A stretch of 64,000 bases of DNA from assembly GCF_003350005.1 (NCBI RefSeq), contig NZ_QLKS01000003.1, positions 248,001-312,000 on the forward strand, in the 5' to 3' direction. This stretch comes from Psychrobacter proteolyticus. Lineage in GTDB: Bacteria; Pseudomonadota; Gammaproteobacteria; Pseudomonadales; Moraxellaceae. Positions 36,606 through 46,837 of the stretch are shown here, one piece after another; position 1 is the first letter of the stretch, and each line of letters begins with the position of its first letter. The notes beneath the pieces are model-generated. The model did not search any database, was not told the DNA's origin, and saw only the letters and a program-made list of their open reading frames with translations. Position numbers and translations under genes: made by a program.

Positions 36606-39600
36606 CTATCTAAACCAAGCGCGAGCGTTGCGGAACATACGCATCCACGCACCGTCCTCATCCCACTCTTCTGGTTTCCAGCTGTGGTTATAGGCTTTTA
36701 GGTTACGCTCAGGATGTGGCATCATGATAGTGACGCGACCGTCAGTGCTACATAGACCCGTGACACCGCCGAGCGAACCGTTTGGATTGAGCGGATACGT
36801 CTCGGTTGGATGGCCTTGGCTGTCGACATAACGCATCGCAAGCTGACCGTGTTTTGCCATACCGTCGATTTCTGTGTTGTCTAGCGTGGCATAGCCTTCA
36901 CCATGCGCCACAGCGATTGGCAAGATGCTGTCTTGCATCCCTTTGAACAGGATAGACTTGGTACGCTCGACTTTTACGTTGACCGTACGCGCTTCAAATC
37001 GAGCTGATTTGTTAGCAACGAAGCGTGGGAAGTTTTCTGCACCTGGAATGAGGTCTTTTAACTGAGCCATCATCTGACAGCCGTTACAGACACCTAATGA
37101 GAAGGTATCAGGACGGGCAAAGAAGCGGACAAACTGCATGCGTAGCTCGTCATGGAACAAGATAGAGTTCGCCCAACCAGAGCCAGCGCCGAGTACATCA
37201 CCATAACTAAAGCCACCACAAGCGACCAGACCGTCGAAATCACGTAGATTGATACGACCACTCAGTAGATCGCTCATGTGTACATCGACCGCTTCAAAGC
37301 CAGCTTGAGTAAAACCTGCTGCCATCTCTGTCTGACCATTGACGCCTTGCTCACGCAAGATAGCGACTCTTGGCTTATTCTCGCGGCTTGCCAAGTATGG
37401 CTCTTCAACCTTTTGATTCAGATCAAAGTTCGGCGCAGCGATCAGACCTTTATGGCTCGCGTCGCTAATCAAGTCATACTCTTGCTGTACGCACGCTGGA
37501 TTATCACGGCGACGCGCGATTTGATAGCTGACCTGCGTCCATGCTTGCTGTAACTCGCTACGGCTAAAGCGTAAGGTGTCATCACCCTTAAGCGTTGGCG
37601 TTTGAATTAGTAGGCTGTCTTCTTCAGAGCTTTGTCCAACGAGGCTTAGCATGTCGCTCACGTTATGCTGATCTGCTAGCTCCATCAAAGTAGCAACGTT
37701 TTCTGGCAATACTTGGATAACTGCGCCCAGCTCTTCACTGAACAGTTGACCCAGTAAGTTGTCATCATTTAATGACAGCTTGATACCCTGACGGCTAGTG
37801 AACTGCATCTCAGCGATGGTTGCTAGTAAACCACCATCACCGATATCGTGATAAGCGCTGATGACGCCTTGCGCGTTACCCGCTTGGATAAAGTTAAAGA
37901 AGTCGATCAAGTCGCTCGGCTGCGCCAAATCTGGGCAGTCGTTACCTAATTGGCTAAGTGTTTGTGCAAGGATTGAGCCACCTAGACGCAGTTTCCCTTT
38001 AGATAAGTCAATACGATAGAATGCACTGTCGCCATTGATGAGTTCAGGGGTGAGCGTTTTTGCCACATCAACGACAGGGGCAAATGCGGTCACGACCAAA
38101 CTCATTGGCGACACGACAGATTTATCAGCGCCCTCTTCATCACTCCAGTTGGCACGCATCGATAGCGAGTCTTTACCGACTGGGATAGCGATACCGAGTG
38201 CTGGGCACAGCTCTTCACCGATTGCATGTACCGCATCGAAGAGTGCCGCATCTTCTGCATCATCACCACACGCTGCCATCCAGTTCGCTGACATCGTGAT
38301 ATCAGACAATTGAGCGATACGCGCACCAGCGATGTTAGTAATCGCTTCACCGACCGCTAGACGCGCAGATGCTTTTGGACTGATAAGAGCAACAGGTGTA
38401 CGCTCGCCAACACTCATTGCTTCGCCAGTCATTGGCTGACCATCTAATGCCACCAAGCCAGAAGCCGTCACTGCGCAATCTGATACAGGCACTTGATAGC
38501 GACCTACATACTGATCACGCACGACCATACCCGTGATAGAACGGTCACCAATGCTAATCAAAAATGATTTGCTAGCGACAGTTGGATGACGCAATACATC
38601 GGTGATTGATTCGGCTAGATTCACATCACCAAGCTCTAATGCTGGCAATGTGCTCTCAGTACGCTCAAAGCTGCGTTGCATTTTTGGTGTACCGCCGAGC
38701 AGTACTTGCATCGGCATATCGACTGGTTGCTCGTCCAACAGCTCATCATCAACGATTAGCTGACGGATATCAGTCGCCTCGCCCAAGATGGCATATGGGC
38801 AGCGCTCACGGGCACAGATCGCATCGAACTGATCTCTGCTCTCTGGGCGAATCGCTAGCACATAACGCTCTTGCGCTTCGTTTGACCAGATGGCCATTGG
38901 CGACATGCCAGCTTCTAATGATGGAATCTTACGCAAGTTCAGATGCGCGCCCATTTCATGGTCATTGACCAGTTCTGGCATCGCATTAGACAGACCACCT
39001 GCCCCTACATCATGTAAGGACACAATTGGGTTGCCGTCTTTACTGTTATTGCTTACATCGACATCATTGCCCGCTAGTGCCCAGCAGCGATCAAGGACTT
39101 CTTGGCAACGACGCTCCATCTCAGCGTTATCGCGCTGAACTGAGGCAAAGTCTAAGCCTTCATCAAGGTCACCACTATCGACTGACGATGCGGCACCGCC
39201 GCCCAGACCGATTTGCATTGCAGGGCCACCAAGGACGATGAGCAAATCGCCTTTTTTGATTGCATTCTTTTCAATCAGATTGCGTTTGATATTGCCGTAA
39301 CCACCTGCCAGCATGATTGGCTTATGATAGCCCCGCATCTCGCTACCGTCTTTTGCGGCAGAAGTGTCTAGCTGAAAACTACGGAAGTAACCGCATAGAT
39401 TTGGACGACCAAACTCGTTTGAAAAATTGGCACTGCCTAATGGCGCTTCGGTCATGATCTCAAGGCTAGTTGCCATACGATCTGGCGTGCCATAAGCCTG
39501 AGTGCTCAATTGACCTGACTGCTCCCACTTTTCGCTAAGCTCTGGGATATGCAGATGTGACACGTGGAATCCCGTTAGACCCGCTTTTGGCTTACCGCCA

Positions 39601-40607
39601 CGGCCTGTCGCACCTTCGTCACGAATCTCACCGCCCGCACCCGTCGCCGCACCCGAATAAGGAGCAATTGCCGTTGGATGATTGTGCGTTTCAACTTTCA
39701 TTAAGATATCGATGTTCTCTTGATGAAAGTCGTAAGGATGGATTGAGTTGGCATCCATCGCGTCAGTCGGAATAGGATAAAAACGCATGCCATCAGAACC
39801 AGCCATCACAGCGGCGTTGTCTTTATAGGCTGATAAGATACCTTGTGGGTTCGACTGGTACGTGTTTTTAATCATTTGGAACAGTGATTTTGGCTGTGCT
39901 TCGCCGTCAACTGTCCACTGGGCATTAAAGATCTTATGACGGCAATGCTCTGAGTTGGCCTGTGCAAACATCATCAGCTCAACGTCAGTTGGGTTGCGTT
40001 TCAACTCATTGACATAGGCATTCATCAGATAGTCGATATCTTCACTTGATAACGCAAAGCCGAATTCTGTATTGGCTGATTCTAGTGCTGACTGACCTTG
40101 TCCGATCACATCGATATGATTTAGTGATGCTGGCGCTTGATCATCAAACAATTTGCTGACATCGCTCAAGTCATAAACCAAGCTCTGAGTCATACGGTCA
40201 AACAATAACTGCTCGGCGTCTACTGGTAGTTTTTCGCCTGCGTCACCGTCTATTTTTTCATCGAGGGTTAACGTATAAACAACGACACGCTCAACACGAT
40301 TGATCTCGATTTCACAGTTATTAAAGATATCTGTCGCTTTACTTGCCCATGGCGATATCGTACCAAAACGTGGCCCAACGATGACTTGTAGTTGGTTGTC
40401 TTGCGGCGCATTTAGCGTTGCTGACTGGTCAACCGCCAGTAAATCTAGCGCTTTTTTATGTTCATCACCAGATAGCTCTCGTGATAGCACATACACTTGC
40501 TGTGTACTTATTTGACTGACATTTAGCTCGGTTTTTTGCTGAAACTGACTGATGAGTTGCTGCGTCTGAAAATCGGTAAGAAACGGTTGTCCGGCGATGG
40601 TCATCAT
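36606..40607 (-). CDS. purL: Phosphoribosylformylglycinamidine synthase, single-chain
   Basis: Fourth step of purine synthesis: makes FGAM from FGAR, glutamine and ATP. At 1333 residues it is the large fused form. Order: N-terminal domain, linker, two AIRS-like halves (VETHNHPTAIAPYSGAATGAGGEIRDE near residue 310 is the ATP/FGAR motif), and the C-terminal glutaminase with the nucleophile in GVCNGCQMM and the His/Glu pair in HPERNLKA. Two adjacent ATG codons open the frame. It is monocistronic, with a terminator shared with the convergent operon. A purine repressor site was not identified. Confidence 0.97.
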   Translation of the reverse strand: MMTIAGQPFLTDFQTQQLISQFQQKTELNVSQISTQQVYVLSRELSGDEHKKALDLLAVDQSATLNAPQDNQLQVIVGPRFGTISPWASKATDIFNNCEIEINRVERVVVYTLTLDEKIDGDAGEKLPVDAEQLLFDRMTQSLVYDLSDVSKLFDDQAPASLNHIDVIGQGQSALESANTEFGFALSSEDIDYLMNAYVNELKRNPTDVELMMFAQANSEHCRHKIFNAQWTVDGEAQPKSLFQMIKNTYQSNPQGILSAYKDNAAVMAGSDGMRFYPIPTDAMDANSIHPYDFHQENIDILMKVETHNHPTAIAPYSGAATGAGGEIRDEGATGRGGKPKAGLTGFHVSHLHIPELSEKWEQSGQLSTQAYGTPDRMATSLEIMTEAPLGSANFSNEFGRPNLCGYFRSFQLDTSAAKDGSEMRGYHKPIMLAGGYGNIKRNLIEKNAIKKGDLLIVLGGPAMQIGLGGGAASSVDSGDLDEGLDFASVQRDNAEMERRCQEVLDRCWALAGNDVDVSNNSKDGNPIVSLHDVGAGGLSNAMPELVNDHEMGAHLNLRKIPSLEAGMSPMAIWSNEAQERYVLAIRPESRDQFDAICARERCPYAILGEATDIRQLIVDDELLDEQPVDMPMQVLLGGTPKMQRSFERTESTLPALELGDVNLAESITDVLRHPTVASKSFLISIGDRSITGMVVRDQYVGRYQVPVSDCAVTASGLVALDGQPMTGEAMSVGERTPVALISPKASARLAVGEAITNIAGARIAQLSDITMSANWMAACGDDAEDAALFDAVHAIGEELCPALGIAIPVGKDSLSMRANWSDEEGADKSVVSPMSLVVTAFAPVVDVAKTLTPELINGDSAFYRIDLSKGKLRLGGSILAQTLSQLGNDCPDLAQPSDLIDFFNFIQAGNAQGVISAYHDIGDGGLLATIAEMQFTSRQGIKLSLNDDNLLGQLFSEELGAVIQVLPENVATLMELADQHNVSDMLSLVGQSSEEDSLLIQTPTLKGDDTLRFSRSELQQAWTQVSYQIARRRDNPACVQQEYDLISDASHKGLIAAPNFDLNQKVEEPYLASRENKPRVAILREQGVNGQTEMAAGFTQAGFEAVDVHMSDLLSGRINLRDFDGLVACGGFSYGDVLGAGSGWANSILFHDELRMQFVRFFARPDTFSLGVCNGCQMMAQLKDLIPGAENFPRFVANKSARFEARTVNVKVERTKSILFKGMQDSILPIAVAHGEGYATLDNTEIDGMAKHGQLAMRYVDSQGHPTETYPLNPNGSLGGVTGLCSTDGRVTIMMPHPERNLKAYNHSWKPEEWDEDGAWMRMFRNARAWFR

Positions 40608-41089
40608 AAAGGCATAATCCGTAAGATCAAGGCATCTCTGCCATGCTAAGTAAATGGTCTGGGTATTATAACAAGAAGACCTGTAATAAGCAGGTCTAAA
40701 CCGAGATAAATTGCCGATAAGTTGCGTTCTATCACCACTTACTATTTGCGAATCGATAATTCAAAAAAGTATCTTTTTAAGTCGTTTTTGAATCATCCAT
40801 CGAAAAATAGAACGCTCAAATCTACGCTGTCACAATTTTTACCTAACCTTCATATTCCTTACAAACACTCACATCGCATTACTGGGAACCTATATAAATG
40901 TAGGGTGACAACTCGGTATTCTAGTCTCAGTTGTTAAGGCGACGATGACGTTTTACTTTTAGTTTTATTTAACGGTTAAATATATCTAGCCTAAAGAAAA
41001 ATTACTATAAATAATCAACTGTTCAATTCGGCTAATTAAAACAATGCTATATAAGCTCAATTAAAACACTATAAAAAAGGAAATTTATT
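40608..41089. other. Divergent promoter region between purL and the stress flavoprotein gene
   Basis: About 480 AT-rich bases with no credible gene. It should hold promoters for both flanking genes. AAAAAAGGAAAT in front of 41090 is a strong ribosome site. Confidence 0.4.
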
Positions 41090-41584
41090 ATGAGTAGACA
41101 AGACCATATCGATAAAGTACAAGAACTGGTAAAAGAGGTGAAATTTGCCATGATGACCACTCGTACTCACGAAGGCCATTTACATGCCTGCCCGATGACC
41201 ACTAGCGAGACGAGCATTGGCGCAAAAGAGATTTGGTTCATTGGTGATAAGACTACCGAAACCATCAAAGATATTGAAAAAGACCCACAAGTGAACTTGG
41301 CCTATGTGAGTCAAGATTCAAAAGATTATGTTTCTATTAACGGTAAAGCAGAACTGGTCGAAGACCAAGAGAAGTTAGATGAGCTATGGTCGCCAATTTA
41401 CAATGCATTCTATGAACAAGGTAAAGAAGATCCAAATGTACAGTTAATCAAAGTCGTCCCACATGGTGCCGAATACTGGCTAAGCGGTAGCTCAGTAGTC
41501 AACATGTTTAAGATGACCACTGCTGCAGTAATGGACGGTAAGAAAGCGACCAACTTAGGCGAAAACAACTCAGTGACACTATAA
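41090..41584 (+). CDS. Pyridoxamine 5'-phosphate oxidase-like general stress protein
   Basis: Split-barrel flavin-binding protein of 164 residues. AMMTTRTHEGHLHACPMTT near residue 20, IWFIGDKTTETIKDIEKDPQVNLAY near 50, and the YWLSGSSVV stretch near 131 match the general stress protein 26-like family. These bind FMN, FAD or F420 and their reaction is usually unknown. It is monocistronic with its own terminator. Confidence 0.8.
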   Translation: MSRQDHIDKVQELVKEVKFAMMTTRTHEGHLHACPMTTSETSIGAKEIWFIGDKTTETIKDIEKDPQVNLAYVSQDSKDYVSINGKAELVEDQEKLDELWSPIYNAFYEQGKEDPNVQLIKVVPHGAEYWLSGSSVVNMFKMTTAAVMDGKKATNLGENNSVTL

Positions 41585-41611
41585 GCCGTCTAATTTTTAG
41601 GCAGTAAAAAC

Positions 41612-41646
41612 AAAAACGCCAGTGGCTAATGCGACTGGCGTTTTTT
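41612..41646. terminator. Terminator between the stress protein gene and pgsA
   Basis: ACGCCAGT / ACTGGCGT stem (41616-41623, 41634-41641) with A5 on the left and T6 on the right. It serves both convergent genes. Confidence 0.85.
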
Positions 41647-41686
41647 ATTATCTAAATTTTATACTGATTACTTTTGTTTTATGAAA

Positions 41687-42370
41687 TTATCCGCTTTGCT
41701 TTAAATAAGGCCAAGCTGCTTTTAGATAAATCATCATCGACCATAAGGTAAGTATCACAGCGGCCACCATTAGTACGTAGCCGATAGTTTCAAGCGACTG
41801 CCAGTTAAGTAGTAGTACGGTAATCGCTACCATCTGGAACGTGGTTTTTAGTTTGCCAACATAAGATACCGCGACGCTAGTGCTTTTGCCTAACTCTGCC
41901 ATCCACTCGCGTAATGCTGATACTGCGATTTCACGCGAGATAATGACGATAGCCGCTATCGCCATTATGATATTGGGGTGCCACTGTACAAGAACGATGA
42001 GCGCTACAGCTACCATCAATTTGTCAGCGACAGGGTCCAAAAATCGACCAAAGGCTGACATGACATTTAGTTTACGAGCAAAATAGCCATCAAGCCAATC
42101 GGTAATCGCGGCAATAATAAAGACGCCGGTCAATAATAAATGGCGCAACAAGCTATCGCTAAACTCGCTCATCCCAACGCGCGCAATGACATTGTCTGAA
42201 ATCGCAGGCATACCAATACCCATGGCGGGCGGCCAATAAGCAATCGCGACAAATAGCGGAATCATTAAGATACGCGCAATCGTAAGGTTGTTAGGCAAGT
42301 TAAAAATACTCTTGGTATTTTGCGAACTTGGCGGTTCTTCCTGCGTATGCAAATGCGTGCTGTCAGTCAT
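41687..42370 (-). CDS. pgsA: CDP-diacylglycerol-glycerol-3-phosphate 3-phosphatidyltransferase
   Basis: Inner-membrane enzyme committing to phosphatidylglycerol synthesis. It has 227 residues and several helices. The CDP-alcohol phosphotransferase motif is clear: SDWLDGYFARKLNVMSAFGRFLDPVADK around residues 88-116. The N-terminal 25 residues are a polar extension before NLPNNLTIARILMIP. uvrC, the usual upstream neighbour, is absent. Confidence 0.93.
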   Translation of the reverse strand: MTDSTHLHTQEEPPSSQNTKSIFNLPNNLTIARILMIPLFVAIAYWPPAMGIGMPAISDNVIARVGMSEFSDSLLRHLLLTGVFIIAAITDWLDGYFARKLNVMSAFGRFLDPVADKLMVAVALIVLVQWHPNIIMAIAAIVIISREIAVSALREWMAELGKSTSVAVSYVGKLKTTFQMVAITVLLLNWQSLETIGYVLMVAAVILTLWSMMIYLKAAWPYLKQSG

Positions 42371-42747
42371 GGCAAACCCAGTTTAATATGAACATAATAA
42401 TGGCAGATAGCTTAGCATTTTTCGGACAAGGCGTCATGCCATCTCTGCAGCGATTAAGTTATCAAAGATATCCAGAAAGGTATCAAGATCGACTAGATGC
42501 CCTCCTATCGACATAAGGTATTGAAATTATTGGAAGCCTTTATGAATGATTTCACCATAAAGCTCCGCTACTTACTCTAAATATCAGTGCTTCATACCAG
42601 TCTTTGCGTCTTTTGGATTTTTACAACGTAATATACTGTAACCAAAACCGCCAGACAGCACTCAATTGCGCTATCATAGCGACTGTACCAGAACACTTGT
42701 ACACTTAAATTAGTAAATGTAAATAGCTAAGTAAATATCTCTACCTA

Positions 42748-42775
42748 TTGTATTGATAATTATTACTCTTATAAA
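42748..42775 (+). promoter_or_regulatory. Promoter of the candidate small RNA
   Basis: TTGTAT at 42748-42753 and TATAAA at 42770-42775 with a 16-base spacer. It stands about 100 bases before an isolated terminator. Confidence 0.5.
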
Positions 42776-42781
42776 TAACAG

Positions 42782-42884
42782 TAGAGAGCACCAATAATTA
42801 CAACAACTCTTGACCACGGCCTGTGTAGCTAATACATGACCCGTTTTCCTCAGCCCACAGTACCTCCTCTGTGGGCCTTTTTTT
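42782..42884 (+). ncRNA. Candidate small RNA with anti-Shine-Dalgarno loop
   Basis: About 103 bases from a plausible start after the TATAAA box to a strong intrinsic terminator. The terminator stem is GCCCACAG / CTGTGGGC (42853-42860, 42869-42876), followed by C and seven T, as in Hfq-binding RNAs. Its eight-base loop TACCTCCT contains CCTCC, complementary to ribosome-binding sites. A weaker hairpin (TGTGTA-GCTAA-TACATG) lies near 42821-42837. No open frame fits between promoter and terminator, and no gene upstream on this strand needs that terminator. The family is not recognised. An untranslated tail of some missed transcript is the main alternative. Confidence 0.5.
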
Positions 42885-42948
42885 GCTTATATTTTGCTAA
42901 ACCCAAATATCGTTAAATGATGCAAAATAATGAGCATGGGTATTACGC

Positions 42949-44142
42949 TTACTGCGTTTGCATGATTGCCTTAACGGTTTGCTGCGCCATTCGATAGCAG
43001 CTTTCTATATTACCTTTTGCACACCAATCACCACTGACGATCCATTGTTTGGTTGCATCGATTAAGATGCCTAGCTCTTCAGTATCCTTATTTACGACAG
43101 TAGCTGCATAGCGCCAACGATGACAATCTGTTTGGCTAGGTGCGCTGTCTTCATTCCAATTTAATGCTTGTTTTGCCGCCTGTAATAATTGTTCTTCGAC
43201 TGACTCCATATCGTCATCGACGTGGGCTTCTGACCAGTCATTACGTGCATGAATGGTGACACTTGGTAGTAGCTCATCACGAGTAGACTTTTGATGCTCA
43301 ATAAATATCCTATCAAGAATAGCGCTATTTAAATAAGCGACATCCCATTGCGGTGTTAGCTGACCCTTTAATGTCTCAGGTAGCTTTTGCACATCATCCC
43401 AACCAAGCATCAGCGTATAGCAAGCTTGCATTTGCGGTTTAGTAACTTTGTCTTGTTGAGCAAAACCGCTATCTGCCATTAGCTCTACCGCCTGACCATT
43501 TGGCGCTGTGCAGATCACCCAATCAAACCAACCGAGACTGGCTCCAGTTTCGTCAAATAGCTCAGTTTGCTTGCTGTTTTGATTAAAAGTTTGGTTCTGA
43601 GACTGCTGTGGGTTTTGACGGTGCAAATACTGAGTGAGCGGTGCGACACGAGTCTTAAATACTATAGTCGTGTGATTAAGCGCGGCGGCCAATTCACGGC
43701 CCCAACTGGTCATTTTTGGTGTGCTGATATAGCGAGCATGCACCACGTCCCATTGTTCTTTGCTTTGGACATTAGGCGGTTGCCCATTATCACTTGCTGG
43801 CGTTAACTCAACCACTTCAGCACACCACGGCTGTAGCAACCCTGTATCTAACCAAGGCGTGATAAATTGTTGAAAGTCAGTAGTTTTCGCAGTGAAAAAC
43901 TGTGCGCCGAACGACCATTGCCAGTTTTTATCAGTTTTACTATCGCTGCGATAGCGGGTCGCTAAACGGCCTACACTGCGTGATTTTTCAAAGATAGTGA
44001 TTTGCGGGGTGTTAGATGACGAGCTTGATTGGTTTGACGCGCGCTCTAATAGTGTTGCTGTGAGCAAACCCGTTAGGCCTCCACCGATGATGGCAATTTT
44101 TGGAGCAGATAGAACAGTTGAGCACAAAGCATGATCAGTCAT
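42949..44142 (-). CDS. Renalase-like FAD-dependent amine oxidase family protein
   Basis: Flavoprotein of 397 residues. The FAD-binding motif IAIIGGGLTGLLTA is at about 16-29, with a Ser/Asn-rich insertion soon after. EKSRSVGRLATRYRS and FGAQFFTAKTTDFQQF are the renalase-like substrate-side motifs. The C-terminal FAD motif is VSGDWCAKGNIESCYRMAQQ. Bacterial renalases oxidise off-isomer dihydronicotinamides, but assignment to that reaction is an inference. It is monocistronic. Confidence 0.78.
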   Translation of the reverse strand: MTDHALCSTVLSAPKIAIIGGGLTGLLTATLLERASNQSSSSSNTPQITIFEKSRSVGRLATRYRSDSKTDKNWQWSFGAQFFTAKTTDFQQFITPWLDTGLLQPWCAEVVELTPASDNGQPPNVQSKEQWDVVHARYISTPKMTSWGRELAAALNHTTIVFKTRVAPLTQYLHRQNPQQSQNQTFNQNSKQTELFDETGASLGWFDWVICTAPNGQAVELMADSGFAQQDKVTKPQMQACYTLMLGWDDVQKLPETLKGQLTPQWDVAYLNSAILDRIFIEHQKSTRDELLPSVTIHARNDWSEAHVDDDMESVEEQLLQAAKQALNWNEDSAPSQTDCHRWRYAATVVNKDTEELGILIDATKQWIVSGDWCAKGNIESCYRMAQQTVKAIMQTQ

Positions 44143-44310
44143 GATGACAGTAGACCTTATAAAGTATTTATGAGTCGCTACTATATTAATTAGTTAGCCT
44201 AGTAAGTACCGAGTGACTCGTCAATTAATCGTCAATTAAAATGGTAGCGATGTTGTCTTGTTAGCATTATTGAACCTTCAAAATGAGCTAATATCAATAT
44301 CGTCTACGTA

Positions 44311-44343
44311 AAAAAGCCATGCTATTCTCGATAACATGGCTTT
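44311..44343 (-). terminator. Intrinsic terminator of acs
   Basis: AAAGCCATG / CATGGCTTT stem (44313-44321, 44335-44343) with A-rich sequence before it, giving U's on the minus strand. It lies about 80 bases beyond the acs stop. Confidence 0.75.
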
Positions 44344-44423
44344 TATTTAACTTTAATATGCAAATATCAATGGCTAGTATTGAGTCACTATCCTTGATAC
44401 TACAGGTTCGTTATCAGGCTGAC

Positions 44424-46385
44424 TTACTCTCCACGACCCGCTTTAACCTCTTCAACCAAGTCATTAATCACCGAGCTATCGGCAAGCGTAGACAGGTCGC
44501 CCAGTCCTACATATTGACCTGCTGCAAGGTTACGCAAGATACGGCGCATGATTTTTCCTGAGCGGGTTTTTGGTAGCGCATCGACCATATAGATGGCATC
44601 TAAAGTCGCAATTGGTCCAATCTCGGCACGCACATGACGTTTTAGTTCTGCTTTTAGATCGTCGGTCTTTTCTTCACCTGACTTTAGAATGATAAATGCA
44701 CAGATACCTGTACCGCGTATCTCATGCGGCATACCGACAATTGCAGCTTCAGCAGTTGCAGGATGCGCAACCACAGCGCTTTCAATCTCTGCTGTGCCCA
44801 AGCGATGCCCTGCCACGTTGAGTACATCGTCGACACGACCAGTAATCCAGTAATGCCCATCTTCGTCACGCTGAGCGCCATCACCTGTGAAATAATGACC
44901 CGGATAATCGCTAAAGTAAGTCTTTAAAAAACGTGGATGATCATTGTAGATAGTACGCATTTGCCCCGGCCAACCACTACTGATCACCAAATTGCCTTCT
45001 GCAGGGCCTTCTAAAATAGCACCATCGCTATCAACGATTTCTGGTTTGACGCCATATAGTGGTGTCATGGCCGCGCCCGGTTTGAGATCGACCGTGCCTG
45101 GTATTGGCGCCATCAAGATGCCGCCTGTCTCGGTCTGCCACCATGTATCGACGATAGGACATTTGCCATCACCGACGACATTATAGTACCAGTCCCACGC
45201 TTCTGGGTTGATCGGCTCACCGACCGACCCTAGCAGACGCAAACTAGAACGATCCGACTCTCGAACAAAAGCATCGCCCTCTTTCATCATCGCGCGAATG
45301 GCTGTCGGTGCAGTATATAAAATAGTCACGTCATGCTTATCGATAATATGACCGATACGCGCCCATGTTGGGTGCTCTGGCACACCTTCGAACATTACTG
45401 TCGTCGTACCATTGGCCAATGGTGCATAGGTCGAGTACGTGTGACCAGTAATCCAGCCCACATCTGCTGTACACCAGTAGACGTCATCTTCTTTGATATC
45501 AAACACATCACGGAAGGTCGAAAGCGCATAAGTAATGTAACCACCTGTAGTATGCACGACGCCTTTGGGTTTCCCAGTTGAGCCAGAGGTGTACAATAAA
45601 AATAATGGGTCTTCGGCATTCATGACTTCAGGCTCACAGATCTCTGATTGACCATCGACCAAATTGTGATACCACACATCACGGCGCCCACTCATTGGTA
45701 TAGAGTTACCCGTACGATGAACGACGATGACTTTTTCAACACTCTCAGTGCCGTCCATGTCGAGTGCGTGATCGACATTGGCTTTGAGCGGTGTGTGCTT
45801 ACCGCCGCGTAAACCTTCGTCAGCGGTAATAACAACTTTTGAGCGACTGTCTATCAAGCGATTGCCCAAACTCTCGGCAGAAAAACCACCAAATACCACT
45901 GAATGCACCGCACCGATACGCGCACATGCCAGCATCGCTACCATGGCTTCCGGTATCATCGGCATATACAAGGTGACGCGGTCGCCTTTTACAACGCCAA
46001 GCTTGCGCAATGAATTACCTAAGCGGCAGACAGCTTCATGCAATTCTTTAAAAGAGATGATTTTGTGCAACGAAGGATGATCACCTTCCCAGATGATAGC
46101 AGGCTTATATGGATCTTTTTCGAGGTGACGGTCGAGACAGTTGACTGAAATATTCAGCTCCCCATCCTCAAACCATTTAATGCTAAAATCGTCTAAGTCA
46201 TAATTGACATTACTGACTTTGGTCGGTTTCTTTATCCAATCGATTAGCTCAGCGCGCTTCGCCCAAAAAGCATCACTTGCTTCTGTTGATTCGATGGATT
46301 GTCCGTAGTCTTTGAGGTACTGTTCAGGTGTGGTATTGGCAGCAGCCATAAACTCGGCTGAGATAGGAAATGATTTCTGAGTCAT
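44424..46385 (-). CDS. acs: Acetyl-CoA synthetase
   Basis: Activates acetate to acetyl-CoA via acetyl-AMP. It has 653 residues. The AMP-binding motif [18 protein letters not shown] is near residue 264; [24 protein letters not shown] and the C-terminal [14 protein letters not shown] (with the lysine acetylated in other bacteria) are all present. It complements the lower-affinity AckA-Pta route at 22.8-26.4 kb. Confidence 0.97.
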   Translation of the reverse strand: MTQKSFPISAEFMAAANTTPEQYLKDYGQSIESTEASDAFWAKRAELIDWIKKPTKVSNVNYDLDDFSIKWFEDGELNISVNCLDRHLEKDPYKPAIIWEGDHPSLHKIISFKELHEAVCRLGNSLRKLGVVKGDRVTLYMPMIPEAMVAMLACARIGAVHSVVFGGFSAESLGNRLIDSRSKVVITADEGLRGGKHTPLKANVDHALDMDGTESVEKVIVVHRTGNSIPMSGRRDVWYHNLVDGQSEICEPEVMNAEDPLFLLYTSGSTGKPKGVVHTTGGYITYALSTFRDVFDIKEDDVYWCTADVGWITGHTYSTYAPLANGTTTVMFEGVPEHPTWARIGHIIDKHDVTILYTAPTAIRAMMKEGDAFVRESDRSSLRLLGSVGEPINPEAWDWYYNVVGDGKCPIVDTWWQTETGGILMAPIPGTVDLKPGAAMTPLYGVKPEIVDSDGAILEGPAEGNLVISSGWPGQMRTIYNDHPRFLKTYFSDYPGHYFTGDGAQRDEDGHYWITGRVDDVLNVAGHRLGTAEIESAVVAHPATAEAAIVGMPHEIRGTGICAFIILKSGEEKTDDLKAELKRHVRAEIGPIATLDAIYMVDALPKTRSGKIMRRILRNLAAGQYVGLGDLSTLADSSVINDLVEEVKAGRGE

Positions 46386-46837
46386 AGTATTTGGTCCCTT
46401 TTAATTATTATGACTTACATGGGTCTTCGTATATGACGCGCCCTATGTAAGCAATAAGAGTCATCTTCCATAATGTGTGACACTCATCGTTAGTTTGACA
46501 AATAAGCGTGACGGTTGCAAGACATCAAAAGCCAAACATAACAATTTCACTGTACATCTGCATGTTTAGATAATTATATTGGCACTTATACTGGTACGTA
46601 TGGTGCTATTTATAGGGGCAGCTATCATAACGATAGTATTAAAATGACAGCTGGTTGTGATCACACGGTAACAGCGTATGACTTAGGGCATTTAATCCTT
46701 GTAACCTTTAGTGAAATATGGACAATAGCTACACTAAACATACTGCTTCATTTAACAAAATGTCAGCCGCGTTTTTAATAAAAAACAATGCTTGGCTTGG
46801 TTATACTTTTTTCACCCCATCGTTTTACGAGACCGCA
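46386..46837. other. Divergent region upstream of acs
   Basis: About 450 bases. It contains the inverted repeat CTATC-5-GATAG at 46622-46636 and is likely to hold acs regulatory sites. An open frame runs from 46718 into the next gene, but its first 40 codons do not look conserved. Confidence 0.4.

Larger units (their letters stand above)
42371..42948. other. Gap between pgsA and the renalase-like gene
   Basis: About 580 bases without a protein gene. Its right half holds a promoter-terminator unit read as a small RNA (listed separately). The left half is featureless apart from the pgsA promoter region. Confidence 0.5.

Noticed and set aside
40722-40937. Plus-strand frame upstream of the stress flavoprotein gene
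   Set aside because: Composition is basic and Ser/Tyr-rich with no ribosome site. It looks like a chance frame in promoter DNA.
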